A stretch of DNA of 47,830 bases from an uncultured Burkholderiales bacterium (GCA_903832625.1 CAILCI010000074.1:1-47830), one strand, 5' to 3'. Shown: positions 36,468 through 46,410, numbered from the stretch's first letter. The notes: generated by a model from the letters alone, not told the origin. Program-made: numbers and translations.

Positions 36468-37331
36468 TCAGGTCAATTCCAAGTTATCAATCAATCGCGT
36501 CTTGCCCAGCCGCGCCGCGCCCAAAACCACCAAGGGCTCATGGCATGCGCCATGGATGGGTGACAAATCGTGTTGCTTGCGCACCGTCAAGTAGTCGGGT
36601 TGCCAGCCGCGTTGCGTCAAGCTGTGCATGGCGTGGGCTTCGGCGGCGGCTACGTCGAGTGTTCCGCTGGCGTTGCCTTGCTTGATGGTCTGCGCCAATT
36701 CGCGCAGGGTGCGCGACAAATGCACGGCTTCGTTGATCTCGGCGGCACTCAAGTAGCCGTTGCGCGAACTCAAAGCCAAGCCCGATTCGGCGCGACGGGT
36801 TTCGCCGCCGACGATCTCCATGGGCAGCGCCATTTGTTGCACCATGCGGCGAATGACCATGAGCTGCTGGTAGTCTTTTTTGCCGAACACGGCCAATTGC
36901 GGTTGCACACAGTTGAAGAGTTTGTGCACCACGGTGCTCACGCCGACAAAAAATCCGGGCCGAAATGCACCTTCCAAAATATCGGCCAATTCGGCGGGCG
37001 GGTGAACTTTGAAGACTTGCGGCTCAGGGTAGAGGTCTTGTTCCGTGGGCGCAAACACAATGTCGCAACCTTGGGCTTGCAAGAGTTCGCAATCGCGCTC
37101 AAAGGTGCGCGGGTAGCTGTCAAAGTCTTCGTGCGGGGCAAATTGCAAACGGTTGACGAAGATGCTCGCCACCACCGCGCCGCTGGCGCTTTGGGCGTCC
37201 ACGCGTTGGCGGGCAATCTGCGCCAAATCCAAATGGCCTTGATGCAAGTTGCCCATGGTGGGGACAAAGGCGCGGTAGGCGACGGGTTGCAGCAAGCTGC
37301 GCAGTTCGGCGATGGTGTGGACGATTTTCAT
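36468..37331 (-). CDS. panC: Pantoate--beta-alanine ligase
   Basis: Joins pantoate and beta-alanine with ATP to form pantothenate, the vitamin B5 precursor of coenzyme A. The protein has 287 residues from the ATG at 37331. The HIGH-like nucleotidyl-transfer motif is in [11 protein letters not shown] at 24-34 (His30, His33), with [29 protein letters not shown] and the KMSKS-like [11 protein letters not shown]. The motif has Asn28 where many enzymes have Ala. A TTG six codons upstream is unlikely as a start. It follows panB after eight bases, so the two pantothenate genes are one unit in the reverse run DUF3460-scpA-panB-panC. Confidence 0.96.
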   Translation of the reverse strand: MKIVHTIAELRSLLQPVAYRAFVPTMGNLHQGHLDLAQIARQRVDAQSASGAVVASIFVNRLQFAPHEDFDSYPRTFERDCELLQAQGCDIVFAPTEQDLYPEPQVFKVHPPAELADILEGAFRPGFFVGVSTVVHKLFNCVQPQLAVFGKKDYQQLMVIRRMVQQMALPMEIVGGETRRAESGLALSSRNGYLSAAEINEAVHLSRTLRELAQTIKQGNASGTLDVAAAEAHAMHSLTQRGWQPDYLTVRKQHDLSPIHGACHEPLVVLGAARLGKTRLIDNLELT

Positions 37332-37339
37332 GGCGGCAA

Positions 37340-38236
37340 TCAGGCCCAAGCGTGCAGTGTGTTGTCGGGGAATGAGCCGTCTTTGACGGCGGCAACATAG
37401 GCGCTCATGGCGGCTTGCACACTGTCGCGCCCGGCCATGAAATTGTGGACAAACTTGGGGTTCTTGCCCAAGTTCACGCCCAGCATGTCGTGCATGACCA
37501 GCACTTGTCCGGCTGTGCCGTTACCCGCGCCAATGCCAATGGTGTGGCAGTGCGGCAGTTCTTGGGTGAGTTGTGCGGACAAGCCTGCGGGCACCATCTC
37601 TAGCACCAACATGGCTGCGCCTGCGTCTTGCAAGGCCAGCGCGTCTTGGCGCAGGCGTTGTGCGGCTGCGTCACCTCGGCCTTGCACGCGGTAGCCGCCC
37701 AAGGCATGAACGGTTTGCGGCGTCAGCCCCAAATGTGCACACACAGGAATGCCGCGCTCCACCAAAAAGCGGGTGGTTTCAGCCGTCCAGCCGCCGCCTT
37801 CGAGCTTGACCATGTGCGCGCCGGCTTGCATGAGCGACGCTGCGCTGCGCAAGGCTTGTTCGTGCGACTCGTGGTAGCTGCCAAAGGGCAAATCGCCAAT
37901 CACCCACGCCGTGCCTTGCACCCGTTGCAAGCCGCGCACCACGCTGGCTACGTGGTAGCTCATGTCGCTCAAGCTGACGCCAACGGTGCTTTGCAGGCCT
38001 TGGCAGACCATGCCCAGCGAGTCGCCAACCAAGATGCATTCCACACCCGCCGCATCGGCCACGGCAGCAAAGGTGGCGTCATAGGCGGTGAGCATGGTGA
38101 TTTTTTCACCGCGTGCGCGCAAGTCGTTCAGGCGCGGCAGGCTGATGGGTTTGCGCGCAGCCACGGGAGAGGCTGGCGGCAGCGTGCCGTAAGGCGTGGC
38201 GGTGGTGTGTGCGTCTGGAGTGGTCATGTGGGGCAT
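37340..38236 (-). CDS. panB: 3-methyl-2-oxobutanoate hydroxymethyltransferase
   Basis: Transfers a hydroxymethyl group from methylene-tetrahydrofolate to 2-oxoisovalerate, giving ketopantoate. The protein has 298 residues. After a roughly 30-residue disordered N-terminal extension comes the TIM barrel: [29 protein letters not shown] (Mg-binding Asp), [28 protein letters not shown] and [21 protein letters not shown], all PanB blocks. ATG 38227, three codons in, is an alternative start. It requires folate, and folE is also in the window although distant. It lies 43 bases after scpA, a gap with a weak GC hairpin and T-rich strand that I do not call a terminator. Confidence 0.96.
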   Translation of the reverse strand: MPHMTTPDAHTTATPYGTLPPASPVAARKPISLPRLNDLRARGEKITMLTAYDATFAAVADAAGVECILVGDSLGMVCQGLQSTVGVSLSDMSYHVASVVRGLQRVQGTAWVIGDLPFGSYHESHEQALRSAASLMQAGAHMVKLEGGGWTAETTRFLVERGIPVCAHLGLTPQTVHALGGYRVQGRGDAAAQRLRQDALALQDAGAAMLVLEMVPAGLSAQLTQELPHCHTIGIGAGNGTAGQVLVMHDMLGVNLGKNPKFVHNFMAGRDSVQAAMSAYVAAVKDGSFPDNTLHAWA

Positions 38237-38279
38237 GCGCCAATGCTAAAAAAACGGAAAAAGGAGGGCAAGCCCGAGC

Positions 38280-39164
38280 TTAACTGGGCGTGTAGGCCAA
38301 GCGCACGTAAATCGGCGCAAAGGCCTCGGCTTGGGTGATTTCAATCAAGGTTTCTTTGGCCAACTCCAGCAAGGCGATGAAGGTCACCACCAGCACAGGC
38401 ACGCCCAAGTTGGGGTCAAAGAGTTTTTCAAATTCCACAAAGCGCTGGCCTTGGAGTTTGCGCAAAACAATGCTCATGTGCTCGCGCACCGAGAGTTCTT
38501 CGCGTGAAATTTTGTGGTGTTGTACCAGCTTGGCGCGTTTCAAAATATCGGCCCACGCGTGCTGCAACTCCACCACATGCACATCGGGAAAACGCGGCTG
38601 CAAGGACTGCTCGATGTAGACCTGGGCACGCAAAAAATCGCGGCCAAACTGCGGCACGTCGTTGAGCTTGGCGGCGGCCAGCTTCATTTGCTCGTATTCG
38701 AGCAAGCGGCGCACCAACTCGGCACGCGGGTCTTCGGGTTCTTCGCCTTCGGCCACCTTTTTGGGCGGCAGCAACATGCGCGATTTGATCTCGATCAGCA
38801 TTGCTGCCATGAGCAAGTACTCGGCGGCCAATTCCAAATTGCGGTTGCGGATTTCGTCGACATAGCTCAAATACTGGCGCGTGAGCGCGGCCATGGGAAT
38901 GTCGAGGATGTTGAAGTTTTGTTTGCGAATCAAATACAGCAACAAATCCAGCGGCCCTTGAAACGCTTCCAAGAACACTTCGAGCGCGTCGGGCGGAATG
39001 TACAAATCCTGCGGCATGGCAAACAGCGGTTCGCCATACAAACGCGCCACGGCCACGTTGTCAATCACCTCGGGCAAGGCGCTGGACATGGGCGCGTCGT
39101 CGCGCTCGCCATGCGGCACAACGCCTGAGCTTGAGCGGTCAGCGTGGGGTAGGTGGGTGCTCAC
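38280..39164 (-). CDS. scpA: Segregation and condensation protein A
   Basis: Kleisin subunit that bridges SMC heads, with ScpB, in chromosome condensation and segregation. The protein has 294 residues. The first 50 residues are low in conservation. The ScpA domain then shows FLEAFQGPLDLLLYLIRKQNFNILDIP, YLSYVDEIRNRNLELAAEYLLMAAMLIEIKSRMLLP, and the C-terminal winged helix ending VVTFIALLELAKETLIEITQAEAFAPIYV. The start at 39164 gives the long N-terminus; an internal ATG at residue 26 (MSSALPEV) is an alternative. It lies between DUF3460 and panB. scpB is not in the window. Confidence 0.93.
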   Translation of the reverse strand: MSTHLPHADRSSSGVVPHGERDDAPMSSALPEVIDNVAVARLYGEPLFAMPQDLYIPPDALEVFLEAFQGPLDLLLYLIRKQNFNILDIPMAALTRQYLSYVDEIRNRNLELAAEYLLMAAMLIEIKSRMLLPPKKVAEGEEPEDPRAELVRRLLEYEQMKLAAAKLNDVPQFGRDFLRAQVYIEQSLQPRFPDVHVVELQHAWADILKRAKLVQHHKISREELSVREHMSIVLRKLQGQRFVEFEKLFDPNLGVPVLVVTFIALLELAKETLIEITQAEAFAPIYVRLAYTPS

Positions 39165-39200
39165 AGAAACAATAACTAGCGTTGACTTGCGCCGCGCCGA

Positions 39201-39404
39201 TTAGGCGTTGGTCTGGTAGACATAGGGCTTTTGCGCCACGCGAGCCGCTTGTGTTTCTTGCTGCACGCTGCGGTCTACTTTTTTGTCCCACAACAAGGCG
39301 CGGCCATCGCGTTGGCTTTGTTCGAGTTGTGGATTTTTGGCCTTGAGCGATTCGATGAATTGCGTGGCTTCAGAGGTGTAGTGGGCGCGTTGAAAAATAG
39401 ACAT
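39201..39404 (-). CDS. DUF3460 family protein
   Basis: A 67-residue soluble protein of the DUF3460 family found in betaproteobacteria. It has the typical start (MSIFQRAHYTSEATQFIESLKAKNP), a basic middle and the conserved ALLWDKKVDR. No function is known. AAGGAA ten bases or so before the ATG is its ribosome binding site. It is the first gene of a reverse run with scpA (36-base gap), an arrangement shared with related genomes. Whether it acts with condensin is unknown. Confidence 0.85.
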   Translation of the reverse strand: MSIFQRAHYTSEATQFIESLKAKNPQLEQSQRDGRALLWDKKVDRSVQQETQAARVAQKPYVYQTNA

Positions 39405-39434
39405 GAGGTTTTCCTTGGGGAAAGAGGGCTGATT

Positions 39435-41099
39435 TTAGCGATCCAGCGCCAGCGCCAAACCTTGGGGCAAATCGGCTGCCAAATCAGCCTCCGATACCAG
39501 TTGTAACAAACCGCTGCGCTGGGCAATGTCCAGCGGTTGATGCGCCAAGCCGCACAGCACCAAGCGCACGTTTTTCTTTTGGCAAGCGCGCGCCAAGGCC
39601 AGCAGCACGTCGGAGCCCGAGGAATCGACGTAAATCAGGTTTTTCAAATCCAGCACCAAGACCTGTTCGGGCAGGTGTTCTTGCATGTCTTCAATCAATT
39701 TGACGGCACCAAAAAACAAAGCACCATAAAGCCTGTGGGCTTGAATGCGGCCTTCATGCCCCGTCAATTCAGGGAATTGCAAAGCCGTGACCGATTCAGC
39801 GCGGGTTAGGCTGGAGATTCGGTAAATAAAGGTCAGGCAGGCGGCCATCAGCCCAACTTCGACCGCCACCGTCAAATCGACCACCACAGTGAGCAAAAAA
39901 ACCGCCAGCAAGGTGATGCGGTAAGGCATACGGTATTGGCGCAAATGCACAAACTCACGCCATTCGCCCATGTTCCACGCCACGAACATCAAAATGGCCG
40001 ACAACGCCGCCAGCGGCACATGGCCTGCCAGTGGCGCGGCCAGTGCCATGATGATGAGCAAACTCAGCGCATGCACCATGCCGGCGATGGGGCTGTTGCC
40101 GCCATTTTTGACATTGGTGACGGTGCGCGCAATCGTGCCAGTGGCGGGCATGCCGCCAAAAAACGGCGTCACAAAATTGGCAATGCCTTGCGCCATCAGC
40201 TCTTGGTTGGCGTCGTGTTTGTCGGCGTAGGGCGAGTTGGCCATCATTTGGTCGGCCACGCGGGCGCACAGCAAAGACTCAATCGAACCCAGCAAGGCCA
40301 AAGTGGTGGCGGGTAGCAACAAGAATTTGGCGGTTTCCCAATCGAAATTGGGCAAGCTGAAGGCAGGCAAACCGCTGGGAATGCTGCCAAAACGCGAGGC
40401 AATGGTTTGCACTTCCAGCCCGCAGGCCTCGCTGATTGCGGTTGCGCCCACCAGCACCACGATGGAGCCGGGTAAGACGCTGAGTTTTTTCAGCCAAGGC
40501 CAGCGTTCATGCCAGCGCGGCAACACCAATTGCCACACCGCCAGCACCGCCAAACAACCCGCGGCCAAGGCCAAGGCTTGTGGATTGAACTGCTCGAGAT
40601 GGTGGCTCAAGGTCAACAAGATGCTGAAAAAATCAGCAGGCATAGAGGCGATGGGAAGCCCCAAAAAATCTTTGAGTTGCGACACCGCAATCAGCACCGC
40701 AATGCCGTTGGTAAAGCCAATCACCACCGCCACCGGAATGAAGCGAATCAAGGTACCCAGGCGCAGCACGCCCATGACAAACAAAATCACGCCCGACATG
40801 GCGGTGGCAATGATCAAATTGGCCAACCCATAGCGCTCCAAAATGCCGTACACAATGACAATGAACGCGCCTGCGGGCCCGCCAATTTGCACCCGACTGC
40901 CGCCCAGCGCCGAGATCAAAAATCCCGCAATGATGGCGGTGAACAAACCCGCCTCGGGCTTCAAGCCCGAAGCAATGGCAAACGCCATCGCCAGCGGCAA
41001 CGCCACCACCCCCACCGTCAGCCCCGAGCCCACGTCTTGAATCAAACGCTCTTTGTCATAGCCTTGCAGCGCGTCGAGGAGTTTGGGTCTGAACAACAT
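39435..41099 (-). CDS. SulP family anion transporter with STAS domain
   Basis: A 554-residue inner-membrane transporter of the SLC26/SulP family, for sulfate, bicarbonate or dicarboxylates; the substrate cannot be read from sequence. The N-terminal transmembrane part has about 12-14 helices, with DVGSGLTVGVVALPLAMAFAIASG, the family signature GLFTAIIAGFLISALGGSRVQIGGPAGAF (residues about 52-80) and VADQMMANSPYADKHDANQEL with GIANFVTPFFGGMPATGTIART. A C-terminal STAS domain follows at about 435-545, including VLVLDLKNLIYVDSSGSDVL, where regulatory serines often lie. It starts 32 bases downstream of metG. Bicarbonate import is one option in freshwater relatives but is not shown. Confidence 0.92.
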   Translation of the reverse strand: MLFRPKLLDALQGYDKERLIQDVGSGLTVGVVALPLAMAFAIASGLKPEAGLFTAIIAGFLISALGGSRVQIGGPAGAFIVIVYGILERYGLANLIIATAMSGVILFVMGVLRLGTLIRFIPVAVVIGFTNGIAVLIAVSQLKDFLGLPIASMPADFFSILLTLSHHLEQFNPQALALAAGCLAVLAVWQLVLPRWHERWPWLKKLSVLPGSIVVLVGATAISEACGLEVQTIASRFGSIPSGLPAFSLPNFDWETAKFLLLPATTLALLGSIESLLCARVADQMMANSPYADKHDANQELMAQGIANFVTPFFGGMPATGTIARTVTNVKNGGNSPIAGMVHALSLLIIMALAAPLAGHVPLAALSAILMFVAWNMGEWREFVHLRQYRMPYRITLLAVFLLTVVVDLTVAVEVGLMAACLTFIYRISSLTRAESVTALQFPELTGHEGRIQAHRLYGALFFGAVKLIEDMQEHLPEQVLVLDLKNLIYVDSSGSDVLLALARACQKKNVRLVLCGLAHQPLDIAQRSGLLQLVSEADLAADLPQGLALALDR

Positions 41100-41131
41100 G
41101 TTTATTTGGCTTATTTGGGGTCAGATTCCAA

Positions 41132-43195
41132 TTAATGAATTCTCATGCCCGGCTTGGCGCCCGGCCAAGGCTGGAGCACGTAGATGCCGGGCTCGGCTTT
41201 TTCGTCGGCATGGCTGGCGGCTAAGACCATGCCTTCGGACACGCCGAATTTCATTTTGCGCGGCGCGAGGTTGGCCACCATGACGGTCAGCTTGCCCTCT
41301 AAATCGGCTGGTTGGTACATGCTGGCAATGCCGGAGAACACGTTGCGCATGCGGCCTTCGCCGACGTCCAGCGTGAGGCGCAGCAGTTTGGTCGAGCCTT
41401 CCACGGCTTCGCACTTGACGATCTGGGCAATGCGCAAATCGATCTTGGCGAAGTCGTCAATGCTGATGGTGGGCGCAATGTCTTCGCCGCCGGGTGTGAG
41501 GGCTTGCACCACGGGCTCGGGCGCTTCAAACAAGCTGTCGAGCATTTTGATGTCAACGCGTTGCATGAGGTGTTTGTATTCGCCAATGCCATGTCCAGCG
41601 CCAAGGGCTTGTGCGGCGTTGACAAAGCTCATGGGGGCGATGTTCAAAAAGCCTTCGACTTGCGCGGCCAGCGAGGGCAGCACGGGCTTGAGCATGCAGC
41701 TCAACACGCGAAAGGCTTCGATGCAGGTGCTGCACACATCTTGTAGACGCGCGTCTTGGCCTTCTTGCTTGGCCAGTTCCCACGGTTTGTTGGCGTCTAC
41801 ATATTCGTTCACGCGGTCGGCCAAGGCCATGATGTCGCGTTGTGCTTTGGCGTAGTCGCGTTCGTCATAGAGTTTGGCAATGGGCGCTAAGCCCTCGCGC
41901 AGCAATTGCAGCAAGCTCTGGCCGTCGGCAGACACCTCGCCCAACTGACCGCCAAAGCGCTTGGCAATAAACCCCGCTGCCCGCGACGCAATGTTCACAA
42001 ACTTGCCCACCAAGTCGGAGTTGACCCGTGCCATGAAGTCTTCGGCGTTGAAGTCCACGTCTTCGTTGCGACCATTGAGTTTGGCTGCCAAGTAATAGCG
42101 CAGCCATTCGGGGTTCATGCCCAAGCTCAGGTACTTGAGCGGGTCTAAACCGGTGCCACGGCTTTTGCTCATTTTTTCGCCGTTGTTGACGGTTAAGAAG
42201 CCGTGCACATGCACTTTGTCTGGCGTTTTGCGACCACTGAATTTGAGCATGGCCGGCCAAAACAGCGTGTGAAAGGTGACGATGTCTTTGCCAATGAAAT
42301 GGTGTTGTTCTAAGTTGGGGTTGTTGAAATAGTCGTCGTAGCTCTCGCCGCGTTTGTCCAACAAGTTTTTGAGCGAGGCCAAGTAGCCCACGGGCGCGTC
42401 TAGCCAAACATAAAAATACTTGCCCGGCGCGTCAGGAATTTCAATGCCAAAGTAGGGCGCGTCGCGAGAAATGTCCCAGTCGCCCAAGCCCTCGCTGGTC
42501 GTGCCATCGGGGTTGGTGCGCACGCTGAACCATTCTTTGACCTTGTTGGCGACTTCGGGTTGCAAGCGGCCATCTTGCGTCCACGCTTGCAAAAACGCCA
42601 CGCAACGCGCGTCAGAGAGCTTGAAAAAGAAATGCTCCGAGCTGCGCAATTCCGGCTTGGCGCCCGAGAGCGCCGAGAACGGTTCGATCAAATCGGTGGG
42701 CGCATAGACCGCGCCGCAGACTTCGCAGTTGTCGCCGTATTGGTCTTTGCTGTGGCATTTGGGGCATTCGCCTTTGATGAAGCGGTCGGGCAAAAACATG
42801 TTCTTCTCGGGGTCGAAGAACTGCTCGATGGTGCGGGTTTCGATCAAGCCTGTTTGCTTCAAGTCGAGGTAGATTTGCCGTGCCAGCGCGTGGTTTTCGG
42901 GCGCGTCGGTGCTGTGCCAGTTGTCAAACGCAATGTGAAAACCGTCCAAATACGGCTTGCGCCCCGCAGCAATATTGGCCACAAATTGCTGCGGCGTGAT
43001 GCCCGCTTTTTCAGCGGCAATCATGATGGGCGCGCCGTGGGTGTCGTCTGCGCCGACAAAATCGACCTTGTGCCCCTGCATTCGCTGAAACCGCACCCAG
43101 ATATCGGCCTGGATGTACTCCATGATGTGGCCGATGTGGAAATTGCCATTGGCATACGGCAAGGCGGTGGTGACGAAGAGCTGGCGCTGTTGCAT
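41132..43195 (-). CDS. metG: Methionine--tRNA ligase with C-terminal tRNA-binding domain
   Basis: Class I synthetase that charges initiator and elongator tRNA-Met. From the ATG at 43195 ([17 protein letters not shown]) the protein has 687 residues, the long form. The HIGH motif is at His20-His23, a zinc-binding knuckle is in [18 protein letters not shown] (about 140-160), and KMSKS is at 341-345. A helical anticodon domain follows, then a C-terminal OB-fold dimerisation and tRNA-binding domain (EMAP-like) at about 585-687 with [33 protein letters not shown] promoter lies just upstream. The neighbouring apbC is common next to metG; here an orphan lipoprotein gene separates them. Confidence 0.98.
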   Translation of the reverse strand: MQQRQLFVTTALPYANGNFHIGHIMEYIQADIWVRFQRMQGHKVDFVGADDTHGAPIMIAAEKAGITPQQFVANIAAGRKPYLDGFHIAFDNWHSTDAPENHALARQIYLDLKQTGLIETRTIEQFFDPEKNMFLPDRFIKGECPKCHSKDQYGDNCEVCGAVYAPTDLIEPFSALSGAKPELRSSEHFFFKLSDARCVAFLQAWTQDGRLQPEVANKVKEWFSVRTNPDGTTSEGLGDWDISRDAPYFGIEIPDAPGKYFYVWLDAPVGYLASLKNLLDKRGESYDDYFNNPNLEQHHFIGKDIVTFHTLFWPAMLKFSGRKTPDKVHVHGFLTVNNGEKMSKSRGTGLDPLKYLSLGMNPEWLRYYLAAKLNGRNEDVDFNAEDFMARVNSDLVGKFVNIASRAAGFIAKRFGGQLGEVSADGQSLLQLLREGLAPIAKLYDERDYAKAQRDIMALADRVNEYVDANKPWELAKQEGQDARLQDVCSTCIEAFRVLSCMLKPVLPSLAAQVEGFLNIAPMSFVNAAQALGAGHGIGEYKHLMQRVDIKMLDSLFEAPEPVVQALTPGGEDIAPTISIDDFAKIDLRIAQIVKCEAVEGSTKLLRLTLDVGEGRMRNVFSGIASMYQPADLEGKLTVMVANLAPRKMKFGVSEGMVLAASHADEKAEPGIYVLQPWPGAKPGMRIH

Positions 43196-43226
43196 TTGAA
43201 AAATCAGTTTTTGGGCAAAGGGTCTG

Positions 43227-43255
43227 ATTTTAGTTCTTGCCAACCACGCCTTCAA
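43227..43255 (-). promoter_or_regulatory. Sigma-70 promoter of metG
   Basis: Read on the reverse strand, TTGAAG (43255-43250) and TAAAAT (43232-43227) stand exactly 17 bases apart. The predicted start leaves a leader of about 25 bases before the metG ATG. A small hairpin, GCCTTC-AAC-GAAGGC (43248-43262), overlaps the -35 box; it is too far from any T-run to be a terminator. Confidence 0.55.
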
Positions 43256-43286
43256 CGAAGGCTTGTCGCTGTTTCGATGAATTGCT

Positions 43287-44195
43287 TTATTGTTTGGTCA
43301 TGGTCCAAGTGCCCGAGTAGCCACTACCCGTTTGGTTTTGCCAAGTCCCCGAACCTGTTCCGTTTCTTGAAAGGCTGCCTGTGAAGTAGGCGCCAGATGA
43401 AACTGTTCCAACTGTCCAAGTGCCTGAACTCGAGACATAACCTATCAAGGTGAATGGTGAATAGGCTGGATTGCTGCTGGTGCAAGTGCCTGTGGTTGCA
43501 ATTGTTCCTACGGGCATGGTTAAGCCGCCTGCAGCCAGAACAGTGAGTTGGCAAGTGCCAGAGTCTGTTCCAGAATAAGTGCCTTTCCAGCTTGTGTTGA
43601 TGTATTGATTCAACAAATTGCTTTGCAAGTGGGCTTGGGCCGTTGCGGCGGAAACCAAAGCGTTGACTTGGCCGCTCGAGAGCGTGATTGGGGCGGTTTG
43701 CAACGCTGTCGCGAGTTGAGTTGTCGCTGCGCTTGCATCTGCTGTGTTCAACTGAATGGCCGCAAAGTTACTCGTGGACAATGCGTTTTTCACATTTTGA
43801 GAAATCGTGATGCCGTTGGCGGTGTTGCCATCGTCGTCCAGCGTTTGCAAGATTTGTGCGATCAAGGTGACGTTGGCGTTGGTCTGATTGGTAGCGCCAC
43901 TGACCAAATCAACGGGATACACATTGCTGCTGCTGGGCGTGATTGAACCCAGAGTCAAATTGCCAATTTTGAATGTAACCGGTTGTCCCGGCGTGTATTG
44001 AAATGATCCGTCTGAGCCAGTAACCCCTGACAAACTACCACTTGTGTATTGAAGTCCAGAAACAGCGGAGTCAATGAAATAACCTGTTTGCGTGGCTGCA
44101 GTTGTAGAGGTGCTTCCACCCCCGCCGCAAGCTGACAAAACGGCTAGAGTAAGTGTGATTGCTGCTGAAATGATGGTTTTTCGAGCCTTTTTCAT
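43287..44195 (-). CDS. Orphan lipoprotein, Ser/Thr/Gly-rich, function unknown
   Basis: A 302-residue predicted outer-membrane or periplasmic lipoprotein. The signal peptide ends in a lipobox LSAC with Cys23, followed by GGGG and a Ser/Thr linker. A module at about 37-85 ([20 protein letters not shown], then [20 protein letters not shown]) resembles the beta-rich repeats seen in other Gly-Ser lipoproteins. A helical Ala-rich middle follows, and the last 100 residues are strand-like with repeats of GTW (SGTWTVG, GSGTWQN, YSGTWTM). No enzyme motif is visible. It has weak base-composition kinship to its neighbours and breaks the usual metG-apbC adjacency, suggesting acquisition. GAAAG upstream of the ATG can act as ribosome binding site. 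Confidence 0.75.
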   Translation of the reverse strand: MKKARKTIISAAITLTLAVLSACGGGGSTSTTAATQTGYFIDSAVSGLQYTSGSLSGVTGSDGSFQYTPGQPVTFKIGNLTLGSITPSSSNVYPVDLVSGATNQTNANVTLIAQILQTLDDDGNTANGITISQNVKNALSTSNFAAIQLNTADASAATTQLATALQTAPITLSSGQVNALVSAATAQAHLQSNLLNQYINTSWKGTYSGTDSGTCQLTVLAAGGLTMPVGTIATTGTCTSSNPAYSPFTLIGYVSSSGTWTVGTVSSGAYFTGSLSRNGTGSGTWQNQTGSGYSGTWTMTKQ

Positions 44196-44377
44196 GATTA
44201 ACTTTCGTTGATTGATTTTTTTGATTCCGTAAATTTATCACCAAAAAATTACATAAATTTTGATTGTGAGTAATTAATGAATATTATTTTGTATTGTTGT
44301 TTCCACCATACATTTCATAAGGATGAATCAGCTTGGGTAGACTCCCGATTTGCTAATTTGTATACAACACAACCCCC

Positions 44378-45466
44378 ATGCCCACCCAAGAACAACTCCT
44401 CCAAGCCCTGCAAACCGTCGTCGATGCCAACACTGGCCTCGATGTGGTCAGTTCCAAAGCCTTGAAAAACCTGCAAATACAAGGCGCTGATGTGTCGTTT
44501 GACGTGGTTTTGGGCTATCCCGCCAAGAGCCAAATGGCGGCATTGCAAGAACGCTTGACAGCCGCAGCCCACACTGTGGCGGGTGTGAACAAAGTCAGCA
44601 TCCAAATGAGCAGCCAAATTGCGGCGCATGCGGTGCAAATGGGCGTGCAACTCTTGCCTGGCGTGAAAAACATCATCGCAGTGGCGTCTGGCAAGGGCGG
44701 CGTGGGCAAAAGCACCACGGCGGCCAATCTGGCCTTGGCTTTGGCTGCGGAAGGCGCGACAGTTGGCCTGTTGGACGCCGATATTTACGGCCCCAGCCTG
44801 CCCATGATGATGGGCATTGAAGGTCGTCCCGAGAGCGAAGACGGCAAAACCATGACCCCGTTGACCAACCACGGTGTGCAAGTCATGTCGATTGGTTTTT
44901 TGGTGGACCCCGACCAAGCCATGATTTGGCGCGGCCCCATGGCCACCCAAGCCTTGGAGCAACTGCTGCGCCAAACCAATTGGAAAGACCTCGACTATCT
45001 CATCGTGGACATGCCCCCCGGCACAGGCGATATTCAACTCACGTTGAGCCAGCGCGTGCCGCTCACGGGCGCGGTCATCGTCACCACACCGCAAGACATT
45101 GCGTTGTTGGATGCCAAAAAAGGCATCAAGATGTTCGAAAAAGTTGGCGTTCCGATTTTGGGTTTGATCGAAAACATGGCGGTTCATGTGTGCACCCAGT
45201 GCGGCCATGTGGAACATATTTTTGGCGCAGACGGCGGTAAAAAAATGGCCTCCGAATTCGGCATGGATTACTTGGGCGCGCTGCCTCTGAACATGCAAAT
45301 TCGCTTGCAAGCCGACAGCGGCAAACCCACCGTGGTGGCCGATCCAGAGGGCGAAGTGGCCGGTATTTACAAAGCCGTGGCGCGGCAAGTCGCCATCAAG
45401 ATAGCCGCCAAGGCCAAAGACATGACTTCCAAGTTTCCGAGTATCAAGATTTCTAAGGCGACTTGA
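44378..45466 (+). CDS. apbC: Iron-sulfur cluster carrier protein ApbC/Mrp
   Basis: P-loop ATPase that binds and transfers [4Fe-4S] clusters. The protein has 362 residues. An N-terminal MIP18/DUF59 domain (about 5-75) precedes the deviant Walker A motif GKGGVGKST at 105-113, DADIYGPSLPMM and MPPGTGD. The cluster-holding CxxC pair is Cys272-x2-Cys275 (VCTQCGHVEHIFG). The start at 44378 (MPTQEQLLQALQTVVD) is supported by family length. A TATACA box at 44361-44366 leaves a very short leader, but its -35 is unclear. The upstream 182-base gap with the divergent lipoprotein gene is AT-rich. Confidence 0.96.
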   Translation: MPTQEQLLQALQTVVDANTGLDVVSSKALKNLQIQGADVSFDVVLGYPAKSQMAALQERLTAAAHTVAGVNKVSIQMSSQIAAHAVQMGVQLLPGVKNIIAVASGKGGVGKSTTAANLALALAAEGATVGLLDADIYGPSLPMMMGIEGRPESEDGKTMTPLTNHGVQVMSIGFLVDPDQAMIWRGPMATQALEQLLRQTNWKDLDYLIVDMPPGTGDIQLTLSQRVPLTGAVIVTTPQDIALLDAKKGIKMFEKVGVPILGLIENMAVHVCTQCGHVEHIFGADGGKKMASEFGMDYLGALPLNMQIRLQADSGKPTVVADPEGEVAGIYKAVARQVAIKIAAKAKDMTSKFPSIKISKAT

Positions 45467-45477
45467 ATCCCTTAACC

Positions 45478-45519
45478 TGCACTATCTTGCAACTCAACCC
45501 AAAATTGCATTAAAGTGCA
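45478..45519 (+). promoter_or_regulatory. Two TGCA-N6-TGCA elements in front of boxR (probable autoregulatory operator)
   Basis: TGCACTATCTTGCA (45478-45491) and TGCATTAAAGTGCA (45506-45519) are two exact TGCA-N6-TGCA elements, with 28 bases between their starts. The same design recurs before boxC. The second ends three bases before the boxR ATG. A possible promoter is TTGCAA (45487-45492) with a poor TTAAAG (45510-45515) at 17 bases, which would start transcription at the ATG itself. As I recall, BzdR/BoxR operators are built of TGCA elements; binding here is inferred. Confidence 0.65.
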
Positions 45520-45522
45520 GGC

Positions 45523-46410
45523 ATGACGACTGACGAAGACACTGAGCGACATCCTTTCTTGAACAGCTTGGGGGAGCGAGTACGCACTTTGCGTGCGCGA
45601 CGCGGCTTGACGCGCAAGGCTGTGGCACAGGCGGCGGAGGTGTCGGAGCGGCATTTGGCCAATTTAGAGTCGGGCACGGGCAACGCCTCGATTTTGATTT
45701 TGTTGCAAGTCGCGCAAGCCTTGCAATGCTCCATCTTTGAACTGCTGGGCGATGTGACCACTTCTTCGCCCGAATGGTTGTTGATTCGAGAACTCTTGAG
45801 CCACCGCAACGAGGCCGAATTGCGCAAAGTGCGTCTGCACATCAGCGATTTGTTTGGCACCCAAGACAGCCCGCAATCACGCAACAACCGCATTGCTCTG
45901 GTGGGGCTGCGCGGCGCAGGTAAAACCACGCTGGGGCAGCGGTTGGCCGACGATTTGGGTTTTCCGTTCATCGAACTCAGCCGCGAAATTGAAAAGTTCG
46001 CGGGCTGCAGCATCAGCGAAATTCACAACCTCTACGGCACACAAGCCTATCGGCGCTATGAGCGGCGGGCGCTGGAGGAGGCCATTCAAATTTACCCCGA
46101 GGTGGTGATTGCCACGCCGGGCGGCTTGGTCTCGGACTCGGCCACCTTCAACGAATTGCTGGCGCATTGCTTCACCGTGTGGCTGCAAGCCAAGCCCGAA
46201 GACCACTTGGGTCGTGTGGCGGCGCAAGGCGATATGCGGCCAATGGCCGGCAGCCCCGAGGCGCTGGAAGATTTGAAACGCATCCTTGAAGGCCGCTCCG
46301 CCTTTTACGCCAAAGCCGATTTGGCGTTTGACACCAGCGCTTTGTCGTTGGAAGAGAGTTTTATGGCGCTGCGGGCGCAGGTACGTGGGGCTTTGAAATT
46401 GTCGGCTTGA
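45523..46410 (+). CDS. boxR: BoxR/BzdR-type regulator: XRE helix-turn-helix fused to a shikimate kinase-like domain
   Basis: Transcriptional repressor of benzoate catabolism through benzoyl-CoA; family members respond to benzoyl-CoA, which binds the C-terminal domain. The protein has 295 residues. An XRE/Cro HTH lies at about 12-70 (LGERVRTLRARRGLTRKAVA, then VSERHLANLESGTGNASI). A linker precedes a shikimate kinase-like domain at about 125-290, with P-loop GLRGAGKTT (Gly128-Thr136), FIELSREIEKFAGCSISEI and TPGGLVSDSATFNELL. The two-domain form is diagnostic. TGCA-N6-TGCA elements lie in front, and no ribosome binding site is obvious, so the mRNA may be leaderless. Its last 50 bases overlap a convergent orphan gene. 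Confidence 0.93.
   Translation: MTTDEDTERHPFLNSLGERVRTLRARRGLTRKAVAQAAEVSERHLANLESGTGNASILILLQVAQALQCSIFELLGDVTTSSPEWLLIRELLSHRNEAELRKVRLHISDLFGTQDSPQSRNNRIALVGLRGAGKTTLGQRLADDLGFPFIELSREIEKFAGCSISEIHNLYGTQAYRRYERRALEEAIQIYPEVVIATPGGLVSDSATFNELLAHCFTVWLQAKPEDHLGRVAAQGDMRPMAGSPEALEDLKRILEGRSAFYAKADLAFDTSALSLEESFMALRAQVRGALKLSA

Noticed and set aside
38237-38279. GGGC-TT-GCCC with T-rich sequence between scpA and panB as terminator
   Set aside because: The loop is only two bases and the stem four; panB would be cut off from its conserved upstream gene.
41101-41120. Direct repeat TTATTTGG in the sulP-metG gap
   Set aside because: Two short copies only; could be chance in an AT-rich gap.
42560-43384. 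274-codon forward frame spanning the start of metG and the end of the lipoprotein gene
   Set aside because: It bridges two reverse genes and the metG promoter, with no ribosome binding site or domain.
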